The notes under the pieces: generated by a model
The model's database searches: none
What the model was told of the DNA's origin: nothing
The model's input: only the letters and a program-made list of their open reading frames with translations
Shown here: positions 27,103-39,292 of the stretch, piece by piece
How positions within the stretch are numbered: the stretch's first letter is position 1
Layout of the letters: every line of letters begins with the position of its first letter
Translations under genes and position numbers: made by a program
Assembly: GCA_017562135.1 (NCBI GenBank)
Contig: QEYB01000062.1
Span: 62,001-126,000, forward strand
Direction of reading: 5' to 3'
DNA: 64,000 nt
Source: Dipylidium caninum
Taxonomy: Eukaryota > Platyhelminthes > Cestoda > Cyclophyllidea > Dipylidiidae

Positions 27103-30053
27103 TGTGCAATGCGCCCACCTTTCGTAGACACCCAACGCGGGGTATTCTTCAAGGGAATATATCAAATCACTTTTATGGTAATGTGTATCAACCTGGATCA
27201 GAACTGGTTTACATTAATCAGCAAAGAGTGCTCGTTTTGCGGGTTATTGTGGGGAGAGAATGTAAAAGTACGCGAGAACAACAATGTTATTTTGTCACGC
27301 CTCTTGCCCCGGAACCAAAGTTCCAGGTCATAATCCAGATTTCGTTTTTAATATATGGTCCACAAGGTTACGGGAACAACGGTGAAAAGGGTATACCAAA
27401 TGTGCTATATGTAAACAGCAAAGCCCCTGTTAAATAGGTTTGGGTAAACAAGGCAAAAATGGGTTCTTTTAGGGCAATCACAGATTTATGACACAGAATA
27501 CTTATTCTTCAGTTTGCTCGGCGCTGAACATAACCTCGGAGATGTCAAGATCCCCTTAAAGTAGACTTACCATCCGGGATGGAACCCGCCACTCGGATCA
27601 CCCTGACGAGGTGGGGCAATGCGTAGTTCGGACCCCAGAGCGCCGAAGAGGTCGTGGAGGAGTTCGTGTGGCCCTATCCTGTAAAGACCCCCTCGTCAAT
27701 TTTCCTTCTGCCAACAGCTTCTGTTAGAGGGGTTTCAGGTTGCATGGATGCCCGCGTTTGAAAGGCAACGTAGGAGAGGAATGATGACCCTCATGCATGA
27801 GCTACTGTATATATTTGGTGTACATATTCACAAAATCGTGAATTTTGTGTAAGGTGGTCGAAAACAAAACTCCGCCGGTGGAATTTGAGAGTGCAGGTCT
27901 GCAAACTGGCTCTTGTCGTGGGTTAAGCGTTTGGTGTTCGAAACAAGTTGAACAAATTTGTAGCGATATCCGTTAAAATTTAGGGATTACGAGTGAAGTC
28001 AGGAGAGAAATTCTTTCGATTAGCTAAAAATATACATTTTGACGGATATCTAATGGGTGCTTTTGAGAGACTTGTGCTTACTGTTTAAAATTACAGTAGA
28101 CGGCAGAAGCCGAGGCGTCAGAAAAATAAAACTGCTAAGGCTTGCACCGAGTTCCCATAAGAGGGCACAGCGCCGTGGATTTGTTCAACTCCCTCGGCAA
28201 ATAAGCCAAATATTTTCTTGGCATTTTGACCCTTAAGTGAAACCCACGCTGCAACTGTGAACTTATCCACATGGTAAAAAATCAGTGACATTTTTAAAGT
28301 GATACGTCTGGCAATAACCAGCGACGCTCCCTGTTGTCAGGGTAATTACGGAAGCAGCGGGTGTCCCTAAAATTTTTAAGGCTCCCCCATAGTACCGTCG
28401 GCCACACAAAATCTTTTCAGCGTAAAACACTACGTGGGTCGTCATGGAGGCTTAAGCGCCACTCTTATGACGGCATCAGACACCTCTTGTGTTACTAAAA
28501 AGCGCCTTCGGCGGAATGACCTTCGTCGTGATCCGCTTTAACATGAAGGACTCTTCTATGTATGCCTTGAATAATTATCTTGGACAAAAGAATAATGAAT
28601 TCGGTCCTCGAATGCAATTGCTCCGCCTTTGCTCCCTTACATGGTTTTGGACAGCGGAAACTCTCCTTCTGAAATGTATCATCCTCTAGGGAGGTGTTAA
28701 ATGTCTTGCGACCTTCACAATCCTCGCTTAACCTTATTTTTTCGGAATACAAATGGGCACACCTACTATTCGGAAGGTCTATCCTAAGTAAGGGTGTAAA
28801 TAAGACCGCCTTAGATATCATTAATCTCCAAACATAAACAGCATATCGCCTCGGACGTGACTGTCTCCACTCCCGACAGAAGAACTCAAGACGTCGGAAG
28901 AGCCGAAGTTGCCCACCACGCAGTGCCTCAAGCCCGGGCACAAAGAGGAGATGGCTCTTAGAGCGTGTCGCTAGTCCAACTGGCTAACTCACAAGGCGCT
29001 CACCTGTCACTTGACAGCAAATCTCGGCTCCGGGACATGGGATGACATATTTTCCCATAAATCGTGGACAAAATAACTGTTTGAAGGGGAGCAAGGCCTT
29101 ATATTTCGAGTATATGTGGTTCGCAGCCCACATATCCGCTCTCTTTACTGCCACAAGACGCTGGTCCCCCGGAATTTCACCTAACGCTAGCCATTTAAAT
29201 TGATACACGTGTTCCCATTGGTTTTAGGGCTTGCACTGTCAACTAAGTGTGTATCGTCACCCAAGTCCTCCATTGTGGATAAGCATACAGCTCCGCGCAA
29301 GTGCGCTTGGCCACATCTGCCCCACAAATTATTCCTTCCAGATGAAATGTGCTAAAGACCGAGAAGTGGAAGATCTGCAGTGGATGAATTAGACGAATTC
29401 GCAATTGTCGTAGACGTATTCACACTTGAATTTAGATCTCCAATTTAAGATTGCCACATTATGTAGTGAAAAATTTGAATGTTAACTTGGGGCATAATTT
29501 ATTTTGCATTGCAACGTTAGAGTTATTTTTTGGATTACGTGCGATGGAGATCACAAGCTTTCCCCACTTCCGAACATTATTCACTGATAGTAACTTTGAT
29601 ATATCCAGTATAAACTACATTTACCGTCATTCTGTTTACAGAAAATTTGAGTTACGCGGGATCAAGTAATCATGAGCGAAATCAAGTCGTTGGGGGGATA
29701 TCGTGAGGCACCAGGAAAGGCTCCTGCGGCTCCCGTCTTCTAACAATGAAAAATAAATTTTCATTAAAATAAATGACTTTCAAATGTGAACACTCGTATG
29801 TCATCACTAAAGTTGCAACAGTCTCACTCGTTGTAAGTGACACGACCATGAAGCGGTTCGGTGTCTCTTATTGCGGTAGTCTCATTTCTCTGTAATGCCG
29901 ACGCGTTGGGGAGCATAAGGACTGAAGTATTCCATACTAACTTTGCAAAATATTGCGCAAAATACTCAGCGATATATTCGCCTAATGTGGATAATTAAGA
30001 AGCGGTCTATCATTTAGAGATTTGACTTGGAAGGGGGAACTTGGGTCCTAATT

Positions 30054-33000
30054 TCATGAAAAATGTCGGTCACCATAATTATAGTCCCCAGTGCATACCA
30101 TTCTTTCAATGGAGGGCGTGGAGCTCCCTTTAGCTGAGACTGAGTTGTCATCCAGAATGGAGACCTCTGACTCGACGACCCATGGATGTCGAAGCGCTTC
30201 CCGTGCTGTCATCCTCTCTATGGGCTCCCAACGCAGACACCGGGAGAGGAAGTCGAGCAACTTTGGGTCAGCTCCTTTTTCACCAAGAGAGTTCACCAAG
30301 AGCACCTCTAACGTGAGGGCACCCGGATCTGCTCGATTCATACGTCTTGGGTGGTGGCGACCCTGCATCCCCAAAAATAAGTGAAATCATTTATACAAGC
30401 ATTGGATAAATCTCTGCCATGAAATGGATATGACTACAGGAAACGGGTAATTATTAGGTCTCGCTCCCTCCCATTGGACCCATTCGTGAGACAAAGGCTG
30501 CAAAAAACCTAATCGCAATTCGCATCAACTGCAAAATTAGATAACAATGGAAAACAGTGCATCAGCCCCGGTGATAGGGTACGGTAAAACTGCGTAAAAC
30601 TACCGTCTCAGTACTCGTGGGAGAAAAAATTGTTTGCCTTTCCTAAAATCCTCTTTCCTAAAATGATTAATGTTCCCTGAAGGCGGATGTTTGAGGCATA
30701 ACCATGCCAGCGGCAATGGCATGCTAAGAATTTCTCTCACTTTCGCCGACTTTTAACATCTGCAGACGAAATGGCGTCAAAAGCTTTATGAAATTAAGGG
30801 ATCGCAAAATGTATTTTTACCGAGTACTTTTGTTGTCAAAATGTATTTTTACCGAGTACTTTTGTTGTCAATTAACAGGTTAAGGTAGTCAAGCCGGCAT
30901 TTTCCCAAAGGAATTTAACTAAAGTCAGACGCAAAAACGAATTTTTCCATGATTTTATTATTTGGTGTGTTTCAAAAGCATTACAGAGCAGCGACAAGAG
31001 TAAAGTCACTCGAGGAGAAAAGGAATGTTAACCAAAAAACTTGGACTGAACCTACGATGTCTTAAAAAGTGTTTCAGTCCACTAATTTACCTTTTCAGTT
31101 CACATTTATGCATTTTCCGATGAGATATCCTTTAGTAAAAACACTATAACGATAAGCTAAATTGCAATTATGAAATTTTTGTGGTACGAAGCACTGGCCT
31201 TCAAAAGCGGTTGAGACGAAAAATGGGTAGATAATTCCCGACTCTGCGTTATTTAGGATATTTGACCAGAGAAGGCAATAGTATCATGAATGGATGACCA
31301 GAAGAAAGCGTTTTATTAAAAAAGGACATTGCGAAGACGGCTCCTATGCCGTTTCGAGGCTCTTTGAAGAATAGATAAATAGCATTTTTCGTGCCGGTGA
31401 TGTCCGGCATCACGGCCTATGGAACAACCTTGGAAAATACTTGGGGTTCTTGAATAAAATTTAAGACCGACAAGTTCTTGGTGACGGCGGGTAGTTGGGC
31501 AGTTGGAAGTTTTATGCAACATGCCTGCATGAGGTCGATTGTTTATGGCTTTGTTTACTTGCCTGCTCTGAGGCTCTCTTAGCCCTTGGACGACGGCAGT
31601 CATCGCGATGAACTGAGGGGAACCAGCATTACTGATTTGGAACCCACAGTTCTCGTGTCTCTCATGTATTTAGTCCCTTAGGATATCAAGGTGATTAAGA
31701 AATGAAATATTATATTTCTTTTCCTTTTACCGCAGAGCTGGGAATTCAGAATTGTGGTAAAAGTTGGCTTTAGTTCTTAATGGATTATAGTAAGTAAATT
31801 AAGTGTGAGTGCGAGTGAATTCGTATTAAAAATTGAATTAACACCCGTCTTCTGAAGACGCTAGATTTCGTTTCATCTGAATACAAAAGTATACTGGAAT
31901 TGGAGCAATTATTAAGTTGCCACTCGAGTGCGGATGCAGTCTAGTTTAATGAAAAGTCGTGTCAAAGCACCGGAATAAAATGGGTTATGCTTCCCTCTGC
32001 ACATCAATGTGGTTTGACTAAGTGAGTGGAATACCATTTATTGGCATCCTATAGCCTCTGTATGAAATATATCAGAAGAAAATTCTTATCAGGTGAATCC
32101 GCACGAAGGGACACGTGCAAGCCTATGGGAGACGTATACATCTTTAAAACTTAACAGCAACTTAAGCATTACAAACTCAGGCACAAGATGCAAGTATTAC
32201 GTGAATCCATTTACGCTTAGTGATGTTTGCACAATTTGTTCGAAAGTAGTTAGAAATACCAATATTTGGTGATGGTACATTCTCCATAAATGTCTGCTTT
32301 CTGTCCTCTGTATTTTCACCTCTAGCCATATAAAATAGCGCAAATATCACCAATCACCGGCATTTTTACCCAAGAAAAGCACTCCTGCTCACATTTTAAA
32401 GTGCTGTCTTTTGAAGTTCACTTGAATTAGTTTCCTCCAACATACCTTCTGTTCAAGCCGCTCTTTTCTCTCGACAAGGTATCGTGGTCTACCATCATCG
32501 GTAAAAAAGAGATGTGGCCTCCGTATTTTTCGCATAACACTGGCTGGGGGAAGACCAAGAACCTCCATTATGCAGGCTATCTGATCTTGTTCGTCTTCTC
32601 CCGGAAAAAGTGGGGAGCCTGAAAACATTAACTCGAAATAACGCACCATTACTGGCGACGTTAAAAATATTCTGTCATCGCTACTCGAATTGTACTCTAT
32701 CACTCATTTTTACACGCAATTATCCTTCGAAAGATAGTTGACCATGTACGGTAGGTATCATTAGGGATATGATAATGCCCCATCAGTTACCTGTCAAAAG
32801 CTCCGCCACTATACAACCAAAACTCCATATGTCGATTGGGGTTTCGTATTCGCTGCCAAAGATAACCTCCGGGGCTCTGTAAAATCTCGACTGTATGTAA
32901 GCATAAGCATTTTGTCCAATGTGGCAACTTGAACCGAAATCAATAACCTTTACATTGGTGTAACCGGGTCGTTCCAGAAGAATATTTTCGGGCTTTAGAT

Positions 33001-34305
33001 CACAATGGATAATCTTATTCCTAGGAGTCATATACAGAAACAACTTATTAAAAATTTCGCAGGAAATGCTTTTCTAAGGCATAATACTATTTAAAATACT
33101 TCACAGAATAGGATAACACTATGACCATTAGACCTCATTGAAATGACTTGTATGATCTTGACTGAAACTGACCTGTGCAAGAACTCCAAACAGTTGAGAA
33201 TGCATCGAACAAACTTTCGAACCAATTTGGGTGCGAAACCTTGGTAGTTATTCCGGTGTATTAATTGGTACAAATTTACACTTAACAAGTCAAAAACCAT
33301 GAAGGTGTGATTTGGAGTCGAAAAATGATTGTTCAAGTGCAAAAAGTTGTGATCGTCTTCTTTGTCTTGCTGCATCAATGACAATAAAACGGCAATTTCT
33401 TCATCTGCAAGCTTCCTGAAATTAGATATATCCTTTATGCATTTCAATGCACAAGGTTCCCCGGTTTGATTGTCGATTGCTTTGTAAACTTTTCCGAAAC
33501 TGCCTCTACCTATCTCCTGCAAGATCTGATATCGACCTTTTATTAAGTCGCCGTTCCGAAATTCATCATAATTCGATAAGAAGGTAGGAGATTGGTTCAC
33601 ATTAATGCAATCCTCCCTATAAAATGAGTCCTGAAATGATGATCCATTCTTTTCTTTCGAATACTCCGTTATGGCGGATTGATCTCTCACACTATTTCGA
33701 AAGGGTTTGGATAAGTGCCACATATAAGGCCGGCCAGAATAAGTCGAAGGATCTCGGTGTGGTGAGTATTTAATAAGGTTAGATGAGCTCCCCGATGCAG
33801 TCGAAGAATTTTGAAGGCCAGAAAGTAACCAACTTACACGATTGTGGTTTAAACTTTTCAAATGAGAAAAGTGTGAGCTAGATTCTATCTTGGGTTTTGA
33901 GCCCGTCCTGTTGTTATATGTACTTCCACCGGAAAATTTACAGTAGTACTTTGATGTATTCGTGTAATTATTCTGATTGTTCAAAACGGGAGCTGTGTCA
34001 ACGGAATGAGAGAAACGCCTTGATGTTCGTAGAGCGTTTTGCAAATTTGATCCAACCTATGTTTTGTCAAAAATTTTGTCACGACACACCTTGGTTTGCG
34101 GGTCCACCTGTGAATGATCCGAGTAGGAGGATCCTGAGAAGATGCTGTCCCAAGATCCGAGATGAGTACTGTAATTGCGATTAGAATTCCTACTGGAGTA
34201 ATTAAAAGGTCTTCTCGAACGGTATCCATATTTGTTTGAGTTATGGCTAGTGTGATAGTTTTGTGATGCTGGCAAGTTAACGGTGGGCACGGCAACGTAA
34301 GCCAT
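30054..34305 (-). CDS. class-2 dual-specificity tyrosine-regulated kinase (DYRK2/3/4-like)
   Basis: DYRK kinases autophosphorylate a tyrosine in the activation loop while folding, then phosphorylate Ser/Thr of nuclear and cytoplasmic substrates. Five exons join in phase: 34305-34090, 34056-33173, 33020-32791, 32618-32446, 30362-30054, giving about 603 residues. The ATG at 34305 has an in-frame TAG upstream. The N-terminal ~245 residues are Asn/Ser/Tyr-rich and probably disordered. The kinase domain follows: glycine loop GRGSFGKV (about 254-261), catalytic Lys in CALK (277), HCDLKPEN with catalytic Asp 374, DFG at 394-396, and the family signature [13 protein letters not shown] (Tyr 406 and 408; the usual middle residue is Thr). 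[16 protein letters not shown] is the usual DYRK helix after subdomain IX, and LRHPWV closes the domain. A partial DYRK-homology box ([11 protein letters not shown]) precedes the domain, which with the overall sequence favours class 2. The region after GRPRY is shorter than in vertebrate DYRK2, so a small exon could be missed in the last intron (2083 nt). The 33-nt first intron contains the TAG that otherwise stops the frame. Stop TGA at 30056-30054. It lies downstream of MCM8 on the same strand. Confidence 0.9.
30363..32445 (-). other. large last intron of the DYRK gene
   Basis: GTATGT donor at 32445 and a GATGCAG acceptor ending at 30363, phase 0 on both sides. No exon with kinase similarity was found inside it on the minus strand; a short open frame at 31603-31316 has no recognisable domain. 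Confidence 0.75.
30806..30869. repeat. 32-bp perfect tandem duplication in last DYRK intron
   Basis: The 32-bp unit at 30806-30837 is repeated exactly at 30838-30869, inside the 2083-nt intron between exons 4 and 5 of the kinase gene. Confidence 0.95.
34057..34089 (-). other. 33-nt micro-intron in DYRK
   Basis: Minus-strand donor AAG|GTGTGT, acceptor ACATAG|GTT, phase 0. Being 3n long it keeps the frame, but its last three bases are an in-frame TAG, so the kinase is full length only if this segment is removed. Confidence 0.7.
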
Positions 34306-35324
34306 ATTAAGACTCCCAGACTACATAAGAGATTACCCGTCCGAAACTCCGGCAAGGTAGTGGACTATAGGTAAGACCAGAACACGCGGGTACCAGATCC
34401 CGCTGCCATAACCAATCTAAATTCTGCGTGGAGAGCGTCAAGGTTGTAAATATATCGGCCTGCGGCTATATATTTAAACAAACGGTTCAGTTACGTCCAC
34501 TTTCTGTTTCATCTAATTTAAAACGGCGAATTCGTCACAAAAATTTGTCATGCAAAAGCTACTGCCTATTGTATTTAATTACGTTACTAATAAATACTTT
34601 TCCGTAGAAAATTGTCTTTGCTCCTACAATACAAGCATGTCTTGCAAGGCTTGCATTGTTTCCATTTCTCATTATGCGATCAGGCAAGCCGACCATGCAA
34701 GTGGCAGCACTATAACCTCTTCACGGCCTCCTATTAGTCGTCAATAGACCAAATCTTCGATAAGGTTGGGGAACCTCCCCAGTAAATTAAATTTCACACC
34801 CATTCGCATCCGATTATCATAATCGCCAATTCATAATAATATTCTTCATTATATTGACTTGGTCTATCTAACCTCAAGCGATCGGTGAGACAGCCCTGGA
34901 GCACCCAACTTCATTTTTCACCGGTGCCTTCATCGTATAGAAGGGGTTCGACCCCGTCCGGGTGCCAGACCGAAGATCGTTTGCATGTCAGTACCTAATG
35001 ATCAAAAGCATAAAGAACAACCCGGAGTGCGACGAAAAATCACAAAATCCCCTTCTATCTGCGGCAAAAAAGAATTCTTACAACCTCGTACCACCTGCCC
35101 TCAAGCCCCATGAAAAACTCGCCGACACAACCCCGTGGCTCATACCACTCACTGATGGGTATCAAACGGCGTAATTGGTATCCAAACCTGCTTTGCTCTG
35201 ATCGCAAACTGTAATGATGTTTTACAGCTTGCATTGGAATCGGTAATAGTGAGAAAATCCAGAGGTTCGATAAAAAGTCCAAACTTTTATTCAAAATAGT
35301 GGAATTAACAGATAAATAAATAGA
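34306..35324. other. intergenic spacer between MCM8 and DYRK
   Basis: About 1 kb between two genes on the same strand. It should hold the DYRK promoter or trans-splice acceptor and the MCM8 3' UTR. A GC-rich hairpin-like GGGGTTCGACCCC occurs at about 34940, but no complete RNA gene could be folded around it. Confidence 0.5.
35286..35291 (-). terminator. polyadenylation signal of MCM8
   Basis: AATAAA on the minus strand about 34 nt after the MCM8 stop codon, the only canonical signal close to the stop. Confidence 0.7.
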
Positions 35325-38300
35325 TCATACTAAGCTGTACTGATCTGCTCCACGTTTTAGAAGTGCTCCAAGATTGTTCAGGTTGTCAATGAGAGTATTT
35401 AAGGTCCCGCCCGGTGTGCAACGCTGGTACAGAATGCTGTCATCAGAGAGACCAATTTGTGCCGCAATACCTGCGATATCTTGGGTCGTGAATGTCCGAC
35501 TTCCTCCGGTTCGACAAGCTTCGCGCTAAGTCGCCGACAATAAAAATTAAACCCATTGAATTTGAAATATAAGAAATTGAAATATACTCACATGTAAAGC
35601 ACCCAGAAGGCGTTTAGTAGCCGCAACACCTGTGGAAGAAGCGTTTTTACGCTTCTTTGCCAGTATAGAAGTGGTTGAAAAGTTGTCAGTGAAATCTGAC
35701 GGTTGTGAAGTTCCATATCCTGTCGATAGCATGAGATCACACACATCTCGCGCGTCCTAGAGACAAGGGTTAAATAAATTTCATTCATATACTTAAATAA
35801 TAAATACTCAGATGGAAGTAAGAACTACTTGTTCGGTGATCTTCTCCCGAAGTTCGGCACGAGCTCGAGCTGATGATAAACGAATAAGGGATTCCAATTG
35901 GCGCAGCGTTACCTGAAATATGTCACATTGTTGCCTCTTTCGCTTTCTCAACGTTAGGTAAAATTTGTGGATAAATCGAGCAGCCTCCAGAGTCATTCTA
36001 AAATAAGTGAAAATATTAACACTATGGGTATAGCCGTTGTAACACTGAATCTGTGTATACATGTCGACTTATGTGTACTAAGATAGGATAATGTTCACAC
36101 GACAAATTAATTAAAACAAGTTTCAGCGCATAAAACAATATGGAGTTGTGAAGAAAAGATTAAATTAAGAACTTTAGAATAAAACAATTAGCCTTTTTCT
36201 GCATGTAAATGCAGCTGACCTGGGGTGAACATAAGTCCTCGCATAAGAGATATACTTGCGAAGGAGTTGGGGAGAAATAGGTTGGCGATTATCAACGCCT
36301 ATACGCAGGCGGGTCTCGAGGGGCAAAGATTCTCCACATGAATTGTCGCCCGACTGGTAGGATGAGACTAACGAATTTGTGAGATTTATGACTTCTCGGT
36401 TCAAGCGTTGACCCGTGTGAAGCGCTAGCACGTGTTCTGATAAACGTCGATCAAGTTTCTCCGAAGGCCGGTCGGGCAAAATAAAGATAAGATCAAATCT
36501 AGGGATGGGCGAAAGTTACAATAAGTTAGGGAGTCATTTCAGACCTATATTCCATGTCATTAAAAATGTTTGAAGACTGACTACGAAGGAGAGGAATACA
36601 GGTACAAATTGAAGGAAATTATAAGTAAAACTTGCAAGATATTGATTTGCAACTAGAATGATAGTAGTGAAGCCACAAGTTACCGCGAGATAAGAGATTG
36701 TGAAATGCGAACATTGTCGTAAATGGTTTTAGAGGGATCATACTGTCCAACAACAGGGTTTGCGGCAGCGATAACAGAGGTGCGAGCTGAAAGGTTGCAG
36801 ACGTAGCCCCCACGGGCCACAGAGACGGTCTGCTGTTCCAAAACCTCCAAAAGTGCTGCTGGATCACAAGAGATTTTGTCGAACTCGTCAATACAACAGA
36901 TACCCTATAAGAAATTGGCCGATTTTTATACGGAAATGATGTAAAGTAGTTCATATAAGTACCACTTATGCTTCATAAACCATGTAGGGACAAAAAGTTG
37001 GAAATAGGGGATACCTGGTCAGCGAGTACAAGAGCTCCCGCCTCTAATCCGAAAGTTGACTGATCTCGACACGCGCTGACTGTCAACCCGGCAGCGGATG
37101 TGGTGTTGCCGCAAACGTAGACCGCCCGGGGCGCCACAGTGGCAGCTGCTCGCAATAATTGACTTTTCCCAATCCCCGGATCACCTAAAATGTTTAAATA
37201 GATCGCAAGGATGCAGCGGGAGAATGGTATCAAGACAAAGCAAAGAAACACTTCATACTCCCACTTATATATAAAGCTGACCGGAGTACAAAAAGATATA
37301 GTTCCGTTAATTAATAATAAAAAAGAAGTCTTACCAACGAAGAGAACATGTGACGAGTTTCGTCGGGCAGAGGTACCCTCATCGATCATAAAAGTACTAG
37401 ACAAAGTAGGTGAGCTTGCGTCCCAAGCTTCATTGCCACTTTCGTCATCAACAACGTCTGAAGACATAGAAAATTCTGGTGATTTTTCATCAGATACTTT
37501 TGGAGATTCAAAGTGGAGACGCCAAGAATTGGGTGATCCACCAAGCGTTGCCAAAAGAATTGCCATTTTGACAAGTTCTCGACCATAGATTGAGGGACAA
37601 AAGGAAGCAATGAGGAGATTAAATAAATTCGAATCTTCTGCGATTCCACGAATTGCATATAGATCACTTAGTGAAAAGTGCGTATCTGAAAATAAAAAAG
37701 TGGTGGAACAGGACTTAAAAGGAAACAATCGGAAGATTAGCAAGACAATTACTTGGAGCTTGAGCATCTTCTACTTTGCTCAAATTGTCAGTGGTGGTTT
37801 TTTCAATATTGTGTAAATGTTGGGGCCGAGTAGTAAGACATTGGTTTTCTTGGTTACTAAAACGGCTGTCTTCCCCTGCACGGCCGAATATTCTTGTCAG
37901 ATTATTTACTTGCAAACAAAGATTAAAGACGTTGCCTTTGTCATTTGAAATCTGAGAAGAATCGATTGGACGGTTGTTGCCAGAGGAACAAAAGGGCGAG
38001 GTGCTAGTGGTGGCCGAGAGAAGACTAACGATACCGCAGACGTGAACAAGATCACCCGGCACACAGCTATCAACCAAGTCGCGATCAACGAAACATGTAA
38101 TAGTACGTGGAACGCGTCCGGTTGTGGACTGCTGGTCCTGAATACTTTCATCCGCATCTGATTCTTGTAGAAGTAGTTTCTACCAAAAAGGTACGTTGAA
38201 CGTTTCAAGTTAAACAATTTAAAAATAAGTTAATATCAAACATTACTCACTTGTGTATCGATGACGAGGGTGGACGGCGAAGAAAACACAGGGTGAAATA

Positions 38301-39292
38301 ATTTGGAACGGCATCCCCTTTCGAGACACTTTGTCGGATTAATAAAACACCCATCTTCAAATACCAAAGTTTGTTCACCTTCACAAAGTGCACACCGAAA
38401 ACACAGCCTAGAACAAAGTGGTCGAGTCTATATCATACTGTCTATTACTCTATCATAAAGCTTAACTGGTCCAATTCGAGAAACTGTTGCTCGAAGTGAG
38501 ACAAGATGTCCAATGTGATGGGCCCTCAAGTTACGCATAGCAGTTGGAGGACAGTGATTCACTAGGCGAACAGCCACGTAGGGCAATTTTGTTTCCTTAT
38601 ACGGACCGACTATGGTAAAAGCAAAAAAAAATTATGAAGTTGGAAAGTAAAGAATAGTGTCAGTTGCTTACGCGTATCCACGATAGGACCGTGCAATTTT
38701 TCGGTAGCCACTGTATGGACAGCTAGTCCAAGCGATAGAAGCAACTGCTTGGCGTCGAAAATCACCTCGGTTCCGGGTTCAGGCGACCAACCGGGTAATT
38801 CCCGAGCCAATATTGATGAAGATTTAAGGGATTCGAAATCAATATTAATAGCTGGGTGTCCTTCTACTGCTGTCCAATCAATTGGGGAGAATGAAGGAGT
38901 AACATTGACAACTTCAGAAAGGCATTCGTTTTTAATGAAATCGATAAAAATCTAAACAAATGCATGAGTTGTACGAGAATTACCTGTGTATGCTTCACTA
39001 CAACGCTATCCGCCTCAAAATCCAAGTCTGGAAAGTATAGAACCCAGCCGGGATATGGACAAAACTTGGGACATTTAGCAATAACAATTGGTTGCTTATT
39101 TATCGATGAATGATAATCGCGAGAAGTTGAAGCGTTGACTGTGTGGGCACGAAGGTTCGAAGAAGTAGAGGATGTTCTACTCACGCTACGGCCGCGAAAC
39201 CGCCAATACTTGGCTCGATTGTTTGAATTAGGCTTAAACACAAAAATTGTGTTGTACTTCAATAAATAAAAGTTGAGAGCAAAAAGACACAT
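35325..39292 (-). CDS. MCM8: DNA helicase MCM8
   Basis: MCM8 is an AAA+ helicase that works with MCM9 in homologous-recombination repair and fork maintenance in the nucleus. Twelve exons join in phase: 39292-38984, 38951-38672, 38609-38467, 38427-38251, 38179-37753, 37685-37335, 37184-37015, 36904-36684, 36498-36220, 35997-35829, 35756-35592, 35525-35325; total 963 residues against about 840 in human. Seen in order: YPGWVLYF, matching the conserved PYKGW start region of MCM8; a zinc-binding pair CALC and CLERGC (about 253-285); GRVPRTI and [18 protein letters not shown]; Walker [10 protein letters not shown] (about 563-571); Walker B CCIDEFDK (about 622-629); the arginine finger SRFD at the exon 8/9 junction; sensor-2 region with [14 protein letters not shown]; and [17 protein letters not shown] winged-helix-like C-terminus ends in YSLV and TGA. 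An insert of about 60 acidic/Ser-rich residues precedes Walker A. The first 20 residues are hydrophobic and end near a possible acceptor (TTTAAG), so the true start may lie in an upstream exon. All ATPase motifs are intact, so it should be active. Confidence 0.93.
38428..38466 (-). other. 39-nt micro-intron in MCM8
   Basis: Donor GTTAAG, acceptor GATATAG, phase 0. Removing it joins SRIGP to TRPLCSRL with exact length agreement to the MCM8 family; reading through gives a stop at the TAG. Confidence 0.75.
38952..38983 (-). other. 32-nt micro-intron in MCM8
   Basis: Donor GTAATT after VVVKHTQ, acceptor TTTGTTTAG, phase 0 on both sides, joining exons 1 and 2 of MCM8. Confidence 0.75.

Larger units (their letters stand above)
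16210..30053. other. 13.8 kb gene-poor interval, no supported exon
   Basis: Both strands were read for exons flanked by splice signals with protein-like composition. The longest open frame is on the minus strand (24930-24427, 167 codons) and has no recognisable domain or convincing splice boundary. The interval holds a GGAA microsatellite, a GA microsatellite, scattered GC-rich patches (about 17520-17640 and 19610-19770) and a 24-bp tandem duplication. It may be intergenic or a very long intron of a gene whose exons I missed. Confidence 0.5.

Noticed and set aside
33897..34184. Plus-strand open frame across the DYRK N-terminal exons
   Set aside because: Shadow of the minus-strand kinase gene.
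34900..34980. tRNA-like GGTTCGACCCC segment
   Set aside because: The T-arm-like hairpin has only a four-base stem and no matching acceptor, D or anticodon arms upstream.
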